Source of the DNA: Planococcus kocurii | GTDB taxonomy: Bacteria; Bacillota; Bacilli; Bacillales_A; Planococcaceae | Assembly (NCBI RefSeq): GCF_001465835.2 | Contig: NZ_CP013661.2 | Coordinates: forward strand, 682,001 to 746,000 | Length of the DNA stretch: 64,000 bases | Reading direction: 5' to 3' | Part shown: positions 18,641 to 26,369 of the stretch, piece by piece | How positions within the stretch are numbered: the stretch's first letter is position 1 | Layout of the letters: the number at the start of each line of letters is the position of its first letter | Notes under the pieces: generated by a model | What the model was told of the DNA's origin: nothing | The model's input: only the letters and a program-made list of their open reading frames with translations | Database searches by the model: none | Program-made: the position numbers and the translations under genes

Positions 18641-18988
18641 TTACATGCTTTCGTATAAAGACTGAACCGGTTTGATCAAGACACGGTTTACTTCTTCGAT
18701 CATTTGGCTTAATCCCATTTCAGCTTCAAGCATTGCAAGAATTTTTTCGTTTTGCTGAGCTGCTTGTGCAGTGCTTTGCGCGTTCATCATTTCTTCTTCT
18801 GTAATTTCTTCACCTTGTGTTTGTTTTTGCTGAAGAGAAATCTGCAAATCACGGAACGTCTTAAATAACTCATTTGCTTCTTTATCAGAAGTTACTTGTG
18901 CAACTGCCTCTTCTAATTTCTTAAACTCGTCTGTTGAACGGAACGTGCTTTCTAATTTGTTGATGTCGTCATAAATGTTTACTGTCAT
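18641..18988 (-). CDS. yheA: YlbF/YmcA-family protein YheA
   Basis: 115-aa all-helical cytosolic protein (DUF964/Com_YlbF family). Related YlbF and YmcA act with YaaT in RNA processing and competence or biofilm control; YheA itself has no defined role. The long amphipathic helix with LFKTFRDLQISLQQKQTQGE is typical. ATG 18988 (MTVNIYDD) is preferred over ATG 18994 because it lies 10 rather than 4 nt from AGAGGAG. It is 14-20 nt downstream of yheB and probably cotranscribed. Confidence 0.85.
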   Translation of the reverse strand: MTVNIYDDINKLESTFRSTDEFKKLEEAVAQVTSDKEANELFKTFRDLQISLQQKQTQGEEITEEEMMNAQSTAQAAQQNEKILAMLEAEMGLSQMIEEVNRVLIKPVQSLYESM

Positions 18989-19008
18989 GTTCATCCATCT
19001 CCTCTTTG

Positions 19009-20160
19009 TTAGTTTAGTATCATGACGAAAATCCCTTGGAAGATTCCGATGAATCCTCCTAAAAAAGCGCCCAATACGGTAATCATTTTAAATTCTCTCC
19101 GGGATATTCCAAGCACCAATTCTTCTAGGCGACTGAGCGGCAGAGAATCGACTTGCTCTTTCACCATACCTTCCATATCAATTTTCAATATGGTTTCTTC
19201 CAGTTTATGCTCTCCTTGTTCGAAGACAAAGTCTGTCACAAGTGGCGTAAAATTGACACTCGTCCATTTTAACCCTCCAGGCCAAGTCTCTGCAAGTGTT
19301 GTGTTTAAACGCGTTGAAATCGCGGCTTTTTCACGCACATACTGTTTCACTGCGGTTAATGCTGTATCAAAATCAAATTCTTTAAGTAACTCATCGACTC
19401 TCCGGTCCTGTACTTTTTCCCATTCACTAAATGCCAATGTTCCTACCAATTCGAAGGTTCTTGGGGAGTTGAGAAATTTGATAATTTCCGGTTGAATCCG
19501 ATCTACTAACGGTTTTGACTCACCAAGCAAAGAATGCAGCATATGACCAAAGCGACCTCGCGATTCTAAAAATTCATCCAACAAAGACTTGATCGTTTGT
19601 CTTCCTTGCGGCGATTCAAAATAAGTTGTTCCTTGACTGATGGCATATTCGACACCTTCATAGAGTTTGGCTTCTGTCTCTGCTTTCCAGTTTTCAGGCA
19701 TGAGTTCACGAATCGTTTTCCCAGCAATATACTGTTGCAAGGACTCTTTTTGCAGATCAACCAACTCATCTAATTTTGCTTCTATTTTTATATCCATTTC
19801 TGTTTGTCCAGCTTCTTGCAGCCAGTCGTTGAAGGATTTTGGAGAATTAAATAAGTGCTTCTGCAGCTGTCGATTGATCCATTTTTCTGTTTTAATGTGC
19901 ATTTCCTCGTTAAAAAACCTCTTTTTGAATGTCTCAGGAGTTAACAGATGCTCAACAACTGTTCGACCCAGTTGACGAGATAGTTCATCGCGTCGTTTCG
20001 GAATGAGTCCCGGTGTCAGTGGGACTCGCCATTTCCCAATATACTTTGCCTCGTACGGCCAAAAAAGCATTTTAATTGCTAAATGGTTGGTGACGCCACC
20101 AATTAACGCACCCACAATCGCCATAAAAACTAATGTTACGATAATATTCACTGTTGTCAC
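19009..20160 (-). CDS. yheB: DUF445 membrane protein YheB
   Basis: 383 aa. A transmembrane segment at each end (about residues 5-25 and 360-380) encloses a large soluble helical domain. The N-terminal GGVTNHLAIKMLFWPYEAKYIGKWRVPLTPGLIP block and the C-terminal ALGAFLGGFIGIFQG block are the DUF445 hallmarks. Start codon is GTG 20160 (VTTVNIIVT); the ribosome site is weak (GAAATGA). In an operon with yheA. Biochemical function unknown. Confidence 0.85.
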   Translation of the reverse strand: MTTVNIIVTLVFMAIVGALIGGVTNHLAIKMLFWPYEAKYIGKWRVPLTPGLIPKRRDELSRQLGRTVVEHLLTPETFKKRFFNEEMHIKTEKWINRQLQKHLFNSPKSFNDWLQEAGQTEMDIKIEAKLDELVDLQKESLQQYIAGKTIRELMPENWKAETEAKLYEGVEYAISQGTTYFESPQGRQTIKSLLDEFLESRGRFGHMLHSLLGESKPLVDRIQPEIIKFLNSPRTFELVGTLAFSEWEKVQDRRVDELLKEFDFDTALTAVKQYVREKAAISTRLNTTLAETWPGGLKWTSVNFTPLVTDFVFEQGEHKLEETILKIDMEGMVKEQVDSLPLSRLEELVLGISRREFKMITVLGAFLGGFIGIFQGIFVMILN

Positions 20161-20233
20161 TCATTTCTTTTTCTTCTTTGTGTATTCTTCGCAATCCTCT
20201 ATAATAGAGAGAAGAAAGCAAAGGAGGTTCCAT

Positions 20234-20437
20234 ATGCTTCAGCATTTTAAATTTAAACCAATGTTCGAAAATCATCAATTACCAGGTTGGAACATTTCCT
20301 TCTTTTATAAGAACGAACGCATAAACGGGGAGTATCATCCCGATGGCAGCATCGTTTGGCGTTCAAATCCACCGCAAGATGAAGAAGCTATCAAAACGAT
20401 GATCCACGAGCTCATGCTCTATCATGTATACGATTAA
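20234..20437 (+). CDS. yheE: YheE-like small protein (DUF5342)
   Basis: 67-aa cytosolic protein starting at ATG 20234 with a strong AAAGGAGG site 8 nt upstream. Sequence features: LQHFKFKPMFENHQLPGW at the N-terminus, EYHPDGSIVW in the middle, and MIHELMLYHVYD at the end, matching YheE of the B. subtilis yhe region. Divergent from yheB. A longer upstream reading frame antisense to yheB has no ribosome site and is not used. Function unknown. Confidence 0.75.
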   Translation: MLQHFKFKPMFENHQLPGWNISFFYKNERINGEYHPDGSIVWRSNPPQDEEAIKTMIHELMLYHVYD

Positions 20438-20465
20438 AGCGCTGGAAAGTTCCAGTGCTTTTTTC
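20437..20465 (+). terminator. Intrinsic terminator after yheE
   Basis: 9-bp arms AGCGCTGGA / TCCAGTGCT (one G-T pair), tetraloop, T tract. Confidence 0.85.
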
Positions 20466-20546
20466 GTTCGCTCTTTTAAGTATAAGGAAGCTTGACTTAT
20501 TTTAACAGCGATAGCTCTGTGAACGCATAAAAAAGGGAATGTCCCC

Positions 20547-22301
20547 TTACCCAACGGTCTGGGTTTTGGACATTCCTGATTGAATTTTATACATTTGGAA
20601 ATAGATGCCGCCGAGCTTCATCAATTCTTCATGACTACCCGTTTCCGCAATTTGACCTTTTTCCAGTACTAGTATTCGATCTGCATTTTTAATTGTCGAC
20701 AAGCGATGAGCGATAATGAACGTCGTTCTGCCTTTTTTTAATACATCCATAGCATGCTGGATAATTTCTTCTGTCTCTGTATCGATGTTAGACGTTGCTT
20801 CATCCAAAATCAAGATTGCCGGATCAAATGCTAATGCTCTAGCAAAAGAAACCAATTGTCGTTGTCCAGAAGAAAGCGTACTGCCTTTTTCTACAACTGG
20901 CTCATCAATTCCTTTCGGCAAATGAGCCAACACGCGCTCTCCTCCGACTGCTGCTAACGCATCCGTCACCATTTCTCTAGTAATCCGCTCATCTCCTAGA
21001 GTCACATTTGACTCGATTGTTCCACTGAACAGATAAGGGTCTTGTAGAACGATTCCCATATGCTCTCTAACCGATTGTCTTGGCATATCATTGATATTTA
21101 TGCCATCAATGGTGATCGCACCTTTAGAAGTATCGTAAAAGCGAAACAATAAATTCATGATGGAGCTTTTACCTGAACCTGTGTGACCGACTAACGCTAC
21201 GGTTTCGCCTTGTTTTGCTTTAAAAGAAATATCCTGTAGCACATAGTCTTGTTCATTATAAGCAAACCAAACTTTCTCGAAACTGACATTTCCCTGATAT
21301 CGAGTTATTTTTTTATCGACAACTGCTTCACCACTTTGATCTAGTAAACGGAATACTCGTTGAGCCGCGACTAACGCTTGTTCTAGGCGTCCAAACTGAT
21401 TGACTATGCCACTGATAGGGTTGAATAGCCGGATAATGTAGTCGATAAAAGCATACAGCATACCAACTGTCACTACTTCACTCCCCGACATAGAAGCTCC
21501 GCCGAAATACCAGACAAATAAAATAAAGGTCATGGATCTCAGTACCCCAACCAAATTATAAGAAGCGGCACCTTCTAGTACTAATAATTTCTTCTGATAC
21601 TTGTAATGTTCATCGTTCAGTTCTTCAAATTCGTCTTTCATTTTGTGTTCTCGACGAAATGCTTGAATAATGGTCATTCCTTGAATTGACTCGTTGATCA
21701 TAGCGTTCATTTCACTGACCTTTTCTCGCACGACATGATTGTAGCGGGCCGCATATTTACGGTATACCAACATCCATATATACAACAACGGGATTAAAAC
21801 AAGTGTCATTGCAGCCATTTTCCAGTCGAGATAAAACAACGCGATAAAGATACCAGCCATATACATAAAACTCGTTGCAAATTGAGACAATACAGTCACA
21901 AACAAATCCCGTATTGCTTCTGTATCGTTTGTTATGCGCGATACTACTTTTCCAGCTGGTAAATTGTCAAAATAACGAATTGGTAGCGTTTGTGTATGGC
22001 CGTAGACATCGTTTCGCATTTTTCGGATAATCCGATTGGCTCCTTTTTGGAGAAGTATAGACTGCCAATAACGAAAAATCGCGCTGATAATAGCAAGTCC
22101 AAAAAACAAAGCCAGTAAATAAGCAATCGGCTCAAAGTTTATTACTTCACCAGAGGTAGCGATGTGTTTATCGATAATTTCTTTGGCAATAAGCGGTGCT
22201 GCCAAATCAGCAGCAACCGCGATCGCAAGCATTCCTAATCCCCAAACTAAAACACGTTTAAAGTGCAATGCATATTGTACTAATCGTTTACCTGTTCCCA
22301 T
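20547..22301 (-). CDS. bmrD: Multidrug ABC exporter half-transporter BmrD (YheH), catalytic NBD
   Basis: 584-aa ABC exporter subunit: six-helix transmembrane domain (about 1-310) and a C-terminal nucleotide-binding domain with Walker A GHTGSGKSS, Walker B ILILDEATSNID with the catalytic Glu intact, and His loop IIAHRLSTI. Its signature is LSSGQ rather than LSGGQ. With BmrC it should form an asymmetric heterodimer in which the BmrD Walker site and the BmrC signature make the active ATP site. ATG 22301 with GAGGAGGTG upstream is preferred over an in-frame ATG 22349 inside bmrC. The intergenic gap is 2 nt. Confidence 0.93.
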   Translation of the reverse strand: MGTGKRLVQYALHFKRVLVWGLGMLAIAVAADLAAPLIAKEIIDKHIATSGEVINFEPIAYLLALFFGLAIISAIFRYWQSILLQKGANRIIRKMRNDVYGHTQTLPIRYFDNLPAGKVVSRITNDTEAIRDLFVTVLSQFATSFMYMAGIFIALFYLDWKMAAMTLVLIPLLYIWMLVYRKYAARYNHVVREKVSEMNAMINESIQGMTIIQAFRREHKMKDEFEELNDEHYKYQKKLLVLEGAASYNLVGVLRSMTFILFVWYFGGASMSGSEVVTVGMLYAFIDYIIRLFNPISGIVNQFGRLEQALVAAQRVFRLLDQSGEAVVDKKITRYQGNVSFEKVWFAYNEQDYVLQDISFKAKQGETVALVGHTGSGKSSIMNLLFRFYDTSKGAITIDGININDMPRQSVREHMGIVLQDPYLFSGTIESNVTLGDERITREMVTDALAAVGGERVLAHLPKGIDEPVVEKGSTLSSGQRQLVSFARALAFDPAILILDEATSNIDTETEEIIQHAMDVLKKGRTTFIIAHRLSTIKNADRILVLEKGQIAETGSHEELMKLGGIYFQMYKIQSGMSKTQTVG

Positions 22302-22303
22302 AT

Positions 22304-24040
22304 TTACACCTCCTCGATTTGCTGACGGAGGAATTGCTCGTTGTACCATCCGTTTGTTTCCAGCAACTCCTTATGAGTTCCTTCTTCAATAATTTTCCCG
22401 TCATCTAATACGACAATCCAATCAGCGTGCTTTACTGCAGAAAGTCGGTGTGTTGTGATGATGGTCGTTTTGCCAGTACGATTGGCTTGGATGTTTTCGA
22501 TAATGCGCGCTTCTGTTTTCGCGTCTACCGCTGACAACGAATCATCCAAAATTAGAATCTCCGGATTTTTAATCAATGCGCGAGCAATAGAAATCCGCTG
22601 CTTTTGACCACCTGATAACGCCACTCCTTTTTCACCAACTAGTGTGTTTAACCCATTTGGCAACAACGCTAAATCTTTTTCAAAATAAGCTAAACGAAGC
22701 GCTTCAACCATCTCTTCTTCACTAGCATTTGATTTTCCAAAAAGAATATTTTCTCGAATTGTCCGCGAAAACAACACATGATCTTGTGGCACGTAGCCAA
22801 TCCAGCTACGCAGCTGATCTTTCGTTAATTTCTTCAATTCAATTCCATTCATAAAGATGGCTCCTTGACCAGTGGGGTATTCTCTCAGCAATTGCTTAAC
22901 GAAAGTCGATTTCCCACTACCTGTCTTGCCGACAATGCCCAGCGTCTGGCCACTGTTCATGGAAAGATTGATGCCTTGAAGATTGATTGAATTTGATTGT
23001 GGATAAGTAAAACTAAAGTCTTTAAAACCAATTTCCTTTGGTTTACCGGTAGTAAATGGCTCCTGTGGATCGGTAACATCTTCCGGATAATCCAGTGTTC
23101 CGTTGACGCGGTCCAATGAAGCATTGCCTCGTTGCAAGATGTTAATCAATTCTCCAATCGCAAACATCGGCCAAACAATCATGCCAAGGTAAACATTAAA
23201 AGCCACTAAATCCCCTAGCGTCATCGTGCCTTCAGCAACTAAAAATGCCCCATAGCCAAGTCCAATCATATAGCTAATGGCAGTCAGCACTTTGGTTACT
23301 GGCGCAAACAAAGCATCAATTCGTTCTACAGCCATATTCTTTTCGTACACGTCTTCGGTCATAGCAGCGAATTGTTGTTCTGAAGCGCGTTCTTGAACAT
23401 AAGCTCGGATGACACGAACTCCTCCAACCGATTCCAATACGCGGTCATTCATGTCACCAAAAGCTTCCTGCGCTTCCATATAACGAACATGAATTTTCTT
23501 CCCCAGTATTTGTACTACTACCGCTAGAATCGGCAAGGGAATCATCGCTAGAAAAGTCAATTCCCAAGAAACCAACATTCCCATCGCGACAATAATAGTT
23601 GCCATATACAAAGTTGAATCCACCAACGTTAAAATGCCGAATCCTGCCGTCTCGGAAATGGCCTTTAAATCATTTGTTGCACGTGCCATTAAATCGCCTG
23701 TCCGATTTTTCTCGTAAAAAGTGGGTGTCATTTTCAAGAAATGCCCCATCAAGCTAGAACGGAGCTGCCGTTCAATAACATAAGCCCCACCAAATAATTG
23801 ATATTGCCAAACAAAATTGATCAAATAAGCTAATACCATCGCTACTGCTAATACTGCCATGTACTGCCACATCAGCGTCGAAGTCAGCTGCGCTTGAGCA
23901 ATTGAATCAATCGCTTTCCCAATTAACCAGGGTGGAATAATTTCTAAAATATTGGCAACGAATAACAAAGCAACAGCTGTCGTGTACCTCAGCCAATTTT
24001 CTTTAAAAAACCATTTTAATTTCCATAATACGTCAAACAT
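22304..24040 (-). CDS. bmrC: Multidrug ABC exporter half-transporter BmrC (YheI), degenerate NBD
   Basis: 578-aa ABC exporter subunit with N-terminal transmembrane domain and C-terminal NBD. Walker A GKTGSGKST and signature LSGGQKQR are consensus, but Walker B is followed by Asp (ILILDDSLSAVD) instead of the catalytic Glu, the degenerate-site hallmark of B. subtilis BmrC. Expression is probably controlled by the leader ORF and terminator upstream at 24174-24343, as BmrCD is by ribosome-mediated attenuation in B. subtilis (established there). ATG 24040 follows AAAGAGGCG. Confidence 0.93.
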   Translation of the reverse strand: MFDVLWKLKWFFKENWLRYTTAVALLFVANILEIIPPWLIGKAIDSIAQAQLTSTLMWQYMAVLAVAMVLAYLINFVWQYQLFGGAYVIERQLRSSLMGHFLKMTPTFYEKNRTGDLMARATNDLKAISETAGFGILTLVDSTLYMATIIVAMGMLVSWELTFLAMIPLPILAVVVQILGKKIHVRYMEAQEAFGDMNDRVLESVGGVRVIRAYVQERASEQQFAAMTEDVYEKNMAVERIDALFAPVTKVLTAISYMIGLGYGAFLVAEGTMTLGDLVAFNVYLGMIVWPMFAIGELINILQRGNASLDRVNGTLDYPEDVTDPQEPFTTGKPKEIGFKDFSFTYPQSNSINLQGINLSMNSGQTLGIVGKTGSGKSTFVKQLLREYPTGQGAIFMNGIELKKLTKDQLRSWIGYVPQDHVLFSRTIRENILFGKSNASEEEMVEALRLAYFEKDLALLPNGLNTLVGEKGVALSGGQKQRISIARALIKNPEILILDDSLSAVDAKTEARIIENIQANRTGKTTIITTHRLSAVKHADWIVVLDDGKIIEEGTHKELLETNGWYNEQFLRQQIEEV

Positions 24041-24084
24041 TAGTTACGCCTCTTTTCTTTTCCACTCCAATAATCAGTTTCAAG

Positions 24085-24126
24085 TCATTCTTTATTGATC
24101 ATTTCTACCTGTTGAAACAACTTCAT
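24085..24126 (-). CDS. Possible 13-codon ORF between the attenuator and bmrC
   Basis: ATG 24126 eight nt after GGGAG, reading MKLFQQVEMINKE then stop. It lies after the leader terminator and before bmrC. It may be a second short leader or chance; a GTTG/CAAC hairpin falls within it. Confidence 0.25.
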   Translation of the reverse strand: MKLFQQVEMINKE

Positions 24127-24173
24127 ATCCAACAACTCCCATTAGATTTCATTCAATTTGCATTAAAACACAC

Positions 24174-24210
24174 AAAAAAACGCGCGCCTCGTTTATGGGC
24201 ACACGCTCAT
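24174..24210 (-). terminator. Leader terminator (attenuator) ahead of bmrC
   Basis: Minus-strand stem CGTGTGCC / GGCGCGCG (two G-U pairs), 8-nt loop, then seven Ts. It lies between the promoter/leader ORF and the bmrC coding start, so it must be read through for expression. Confidence 0.8.
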
Positions 24211-24215
24211 TAAAA

Positions 24216-24240
24216 CAGGACATTTAGTCAGACATGTCCT
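24216..24240 (-). promoter_or_regulatory. Leader hairpin upstream of the bmrC attenuator
   Basis: Stem AGGACAT / ATGTCCT. Its loop GTCTGA (24228-24233) is complementary to TCAGAC near the end of the leader ORF (24287-24292), giving an alternative structure. Confidence 0.55.
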
Positions 24241-24265
24241 GAATCATTCTATTTCCGAAATAAAG

Positions 24266-24343
24266 TCAGAGAAAAATCGAAGGAAGGTCTGATAACAATA
24301 TTAAATTAATGTGCTTGTTAATTTCCAATTTTTTCATCATCAT
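24266..24343 (-). CDS. 25-codon leader peptide of bmrCD (BmrB-like)
   Basis: ATG 24343 with GGAGG two bases upstream (or the ATGs at 24340 and 24337, better spaced) encodes a short peptide beginning MMMKKLEINK and ending SDLPSIFL. It lies 31 nt downstream of a good sigma-A promoter and upstream of a terminator. Sequence around codons 11-13 (GCACATTAA) can pair with the 5' arm of the terminator, and a TCAGAC at codons 18-19 can pair with a downstream GTCTGA, so ribosome position could choose between structures. Position and architecture match the bmrB leader of B. subtilis; the peptide sequence itself is not claimed to be homologous. Confidence 0.6.
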   Translation of the reverse strand: MMMKKLEINKHINLILLSDLPSIFL

Positions 24344-24373
24344 GACCTCCATTCCCTTTTATTTGTTAATTCT

Positions 24374-24403
24374 AGAATAGCAAAGTTTATTTTGAATTGT
24401 CAA
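24374..24403 (-). promoter_or_regulatory. Sigma-A promoter of the bmrCD leader transcript
   Basis: Minus strand TTGACA (24398-24403), 18-nt spacer, TATTCT (24374-24379). Confidence 0.7.
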
Positions 24404-24442
24404 GATTTTTCGAAAATTTATTTTTTCCAAAATATAACGGAT

Positions 24443-24467
24443 GTTTCATTCTGATAACGTAGGGTAA
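24443..24467 (+). promoter_or_regulatory. Sigma-B-like promoter of the universal stress protein gene
   Basis: GTTTCA (24443-24448), 13-nt spacer, GGGTAA (24462-24467); the B. subtilis sigma-B consensus is GTTTAA, N12-15, GGGTAT. It lies 37 nt before the start codon. Confidence 0.6.
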
Positions 24468-24503
24468 TTTAACACTAAGAGAAATTAGGATGAGGTGATG
24501 ATA

Positions 24504-25022
24504 ATGTATAAAAATATTGCTGTGGCTTATGATGGTTCTGATGGAAGTCGAATTGCATTTGAAAAGGCAATGGAATTTGTAAACGTATTACCAGGTGCTA
24601 AACTTTCTGTTATCTATGTGAACGAAGACTACCGGGAAAGCATTGGTTATATGGATGCCGGCAGTGCCTCGGCTCCAGTAATTTCGGCAAACGTCGACAG
24701 CAATTATGCACAATTCATGCCACCTGGAATTGGCGATGAACGCGTCTCTAATCTAAAGGATTATGATGAGACAGTAGTTGAATACTCCAAGCACCTTCAA
24801 CAATCTATCCAACGTCAATTAGATGAACACAACACAAAAGCATCGGTGCTCGCCCTTGAAGGAAATGCGGCCAAAACGATTTCTGCTTTTGTTGATGAGC
24901 AAAACATTGATTTGCTCATTATTGGCAACAGCGGGAAAGCAGGTTTGCAAAAATTCTTCGTTGGATCTGTCAGCAAAAAGTTAATCAAAGATTCTTCCTG
25001 TTCTATCTTGGTTGTCAAATAA
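24504..25022 (+). CDS. Universal stress protein (UspA family)
   Basis: 172-aa cytosolic nucleotide-binding stress protein. N-terminal NIAVAYDGSDGSRIAFEKA and the C-terminal ATP-binding motif IIGNSGKAGLQKFFVGSVSKKLIKDSSCSILVVK (G-2x-G-9x-G-S type) are conserved. An insertion of about 30 residues (VISANVDSNYAQF...) between the halves makes it longer than the usual 140-150 aa. ATG 24504 lies seven nt after GAGGTG; upstream in-frame GTG 24495 overlaps that site. A sigma-B-type promoter precedes it, consistent with general stress induction. Confidence 0.88.
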   Translation: MYKNIAVAYDGSDGSRIAFEKAMEFVNVLPGAKLSVIYVNEDYRESIGYMDAGSASAPVISANVDSNYAQFMPPGIGDERVSNLKDYDETVVEYSKHLQQSIQRQLDEHNTKASVLALEGNAAKTISAFVDEQNIDLLIIGNSGKAGLQKFFVGSVSKKLIKDSSCSILVVK

Positions 25023-25064
25023 CCATTTCCTCTTGCACTACTGAATGGATTACCAAAGCACTCA

Positions 25065-25117
25065 AAAAATCCGGTCTAGTTGGACAAGTTATTGCTTGTT
25101 CACCAGACCGGATTTTT
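25065..25117 (+). terminator. Intrinsic terminator after the usp gene
   Basis: Long arms AAAATCCGGTCT...ACAAG / CTTGT...AGACCGGATTTT, followed by T. Confidence 0.88.
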
Positions 25118-25159
25118 AACTCCTTATCAAAAAGTCACACTAACATCACAAATTTAACA

Positions 25160-25184
25160 GTTTGATTTCTTCTTTACCGGGTAA
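25160..25184 (+). promoter_or_regulatory. Sigma-B-like promoter of the LMW-phosphatase-like gene
   Basis: GTTTGA (25160-25165), 13-nt spacer, GGGTAA (25179-25184), 49 nt before the start codon. Confidence 0.6.
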
Positions 25185-25233
25185 ACATTACTAATAGCAA
25201 AACGCGTTTTACAAAAGGAAGAAGGGAAGACCT

Positions 25234-25677
25234 ATGTCAAGACAAACAGTTTATTTTTTATCTCCTCATCAGCATCGTGGCTTGATGGCTGAAATTTGGG
25301 CAAATCGACTGATGCTTCCTGATTGGGAAATTCGTAGCGCTGCGTGGTCACAAGAAGCTCAGCCTTCTTTTAATGACATGCCTTTAGAAATAATGAAGGA
25401 AGTTATATTGGACTTACCAGCAGTTGAAGCACGTGCTTATAATCCGGAAGAAATAAGGGAAGCAGATTTAATCATCGCTTTACACGATGGAGAATTTGAA
25501 CATGGTGACATTCCAACAGATTTGCCGACTCAGAAACTGCTGCGCTGGGACATACGTAACCCTGAGTTAAGAACTAGCGATACTACAGAACAATGGGCGC
25601 TTTACCAAGAGATTTGTGATGAAATTGCGACGAATATAAAAAACATGGAACCTTATTTCCGTGCAGATTACGCATAA
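25234..25677 (+). CDS. Low-molecular-weight phosphatase/arsenate-reductase-fold protein with degenerate P-loop
   Basis: 147 aa, RBS AAGGAAGAAGGG, ATG 25234. The N-terminus VYFLSPHQHRGLMAEIWANRL aligns with the LMW-PTP/ArsC P-loop region, in which a hydrophobic strand is followed by C-x5-R-S-x-MAE and a helix, but the nucleophilic Cys is replaced by Ser and the loop is one residue short. The second family landmark, EADLIIALHDGEF, resembles the (E)ADLVVTM.D segment. The protein contains no Cys at all, so it is probably a non-catalytic binding or regulatory member. A sigma-B-type promoter and its own terminator make it monocistronic. The family assignment is my inference from motif order. Confidence 0.6.
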   Translation: MSRQTVYFLSPHQHRGLMAEIWANRLMLPDWEIRSAAWSQEAQPSFNDMPLEIMKEVILDLPAVEARAYNPEEIREADLIIALHDGEFEHGDIPTDLPTQKLLRWDIRNPELRTSDTTEQWALYQEICDEIATNIKNMEPYFRADYA

Positions 25678-25710
25678 AACCTTCACCAGTAAACCGGTGA
25701 AGGTTTTATT
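25677..25710 (+). terminator. Intrinsic terminator after the LMW-phosphatase-like gene
   Basis: Arms AAACCTTCACC / GGTGAAGGTTT with a short loop; T-rich tail. Confidence 0.85.
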
Positions 25711-25745
25711 TGCTTTCATTCTTTTACACTTGCCTACACTGCTTT

Positions 25746-26369
25746 TTACGTATAGAGAATCGCTCGGACTGGGCTGCCTTCTCCGCCTTTAATCTTCAGT
25801 GGCAATGCTGCTAGTCGGTAAACCCCTTCTGCTACATGATCCAAAACGATGCCTTCCAAAATAAAACGATGATGACGATTCATAGCCTGGTGCATTGGCA
25901 ATTCTTTGCTAGTTTCTGGATCCACGGACGGCACGTCAACGCCAAGTAAGCTTATACCATGATCAGCCATCCATCGTGCGATTCCTTCATCAAAAATAGG
26001 CCATTCCACTGGAAATTTACTACGGTCTTTCCAAGACACGGTTTTTAGCAACACCGCCGTGACCTGTTCTTCAAGTGGTTTCAAATCTGACACCTTGATT
26101 TTTTCCAAGCCACTAACATCCATCACTTGAGCTTGTGACAAGTAGACATCTAAGGGCAGTTCATGTGTTTTGAGCCCCTCGTTATTGTAATGAAAAGGAG
26201 CATCAATATGAGTGCCAATATGCGTACTCGTTTGCACCTTCCCGATATTAACTGAACCACTTTGCTTTATCGTGACAGATAGTTCATAACTAAACGGTAC
26301 GTCTCCAGGCCATTCCGGTGTTGTGTCGTTCAATTCCATCGAAATATCAATGATTTTTTGTGGGTCCAT
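25746..26369 (-). CDS. kynB: Kynurenine formamidase (cyclase family)
   Basis: 207-aa metal-dependent hydrolase that converts N-formylkynurenine to kynurenine. The cyclase-family metal motif HIGTHIDAPFHY is present, preceded by DISMELNDTTPEWPGDVPF; VDVPSVDPETSKELPMH is also typical. The start ATG 26369 directly abuts the kynU stop codon. Coupled with kynU in a two-gene unit for tryptophan breakdown to anthranilate; the first enzyme (kynA, tryptophan 2,3-dioxygenase) is not in the window. Confidence 0.92.
   Translation of the reverse strand: MDPQKIIDISMELNDTTPEWPGDVPFSYELSVTIKQSGSVNIGKVQTSTHIGTHIDAPFHYNNEGLKTHELPLDVYLSQAQVMDVSGLEKIKVSDLKPLEEQVTAVLLKTVSWKDRSKFPVEWPIFDEGIARWMADHGISLLGVDVPSVDPETSKELPMHQAMNRHHRFILEGIVLDHVAEGVYRLAALPLKIKGGEGSPVRAILYT

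Noticed and set aside
19022..19495. 157-codon frame antisense to yheB
   Set aside because: Shadow of the real gene: hydrophilic, Ser-rich translation, no ribosome site, and yheB on the other strand has clear family motifs.
20003..20437. 144-codon version of yheE extending upstream
   Set aside because: The extra 77 codons are antisense to yheB; a strong ribosome site precedes ATG 20234.
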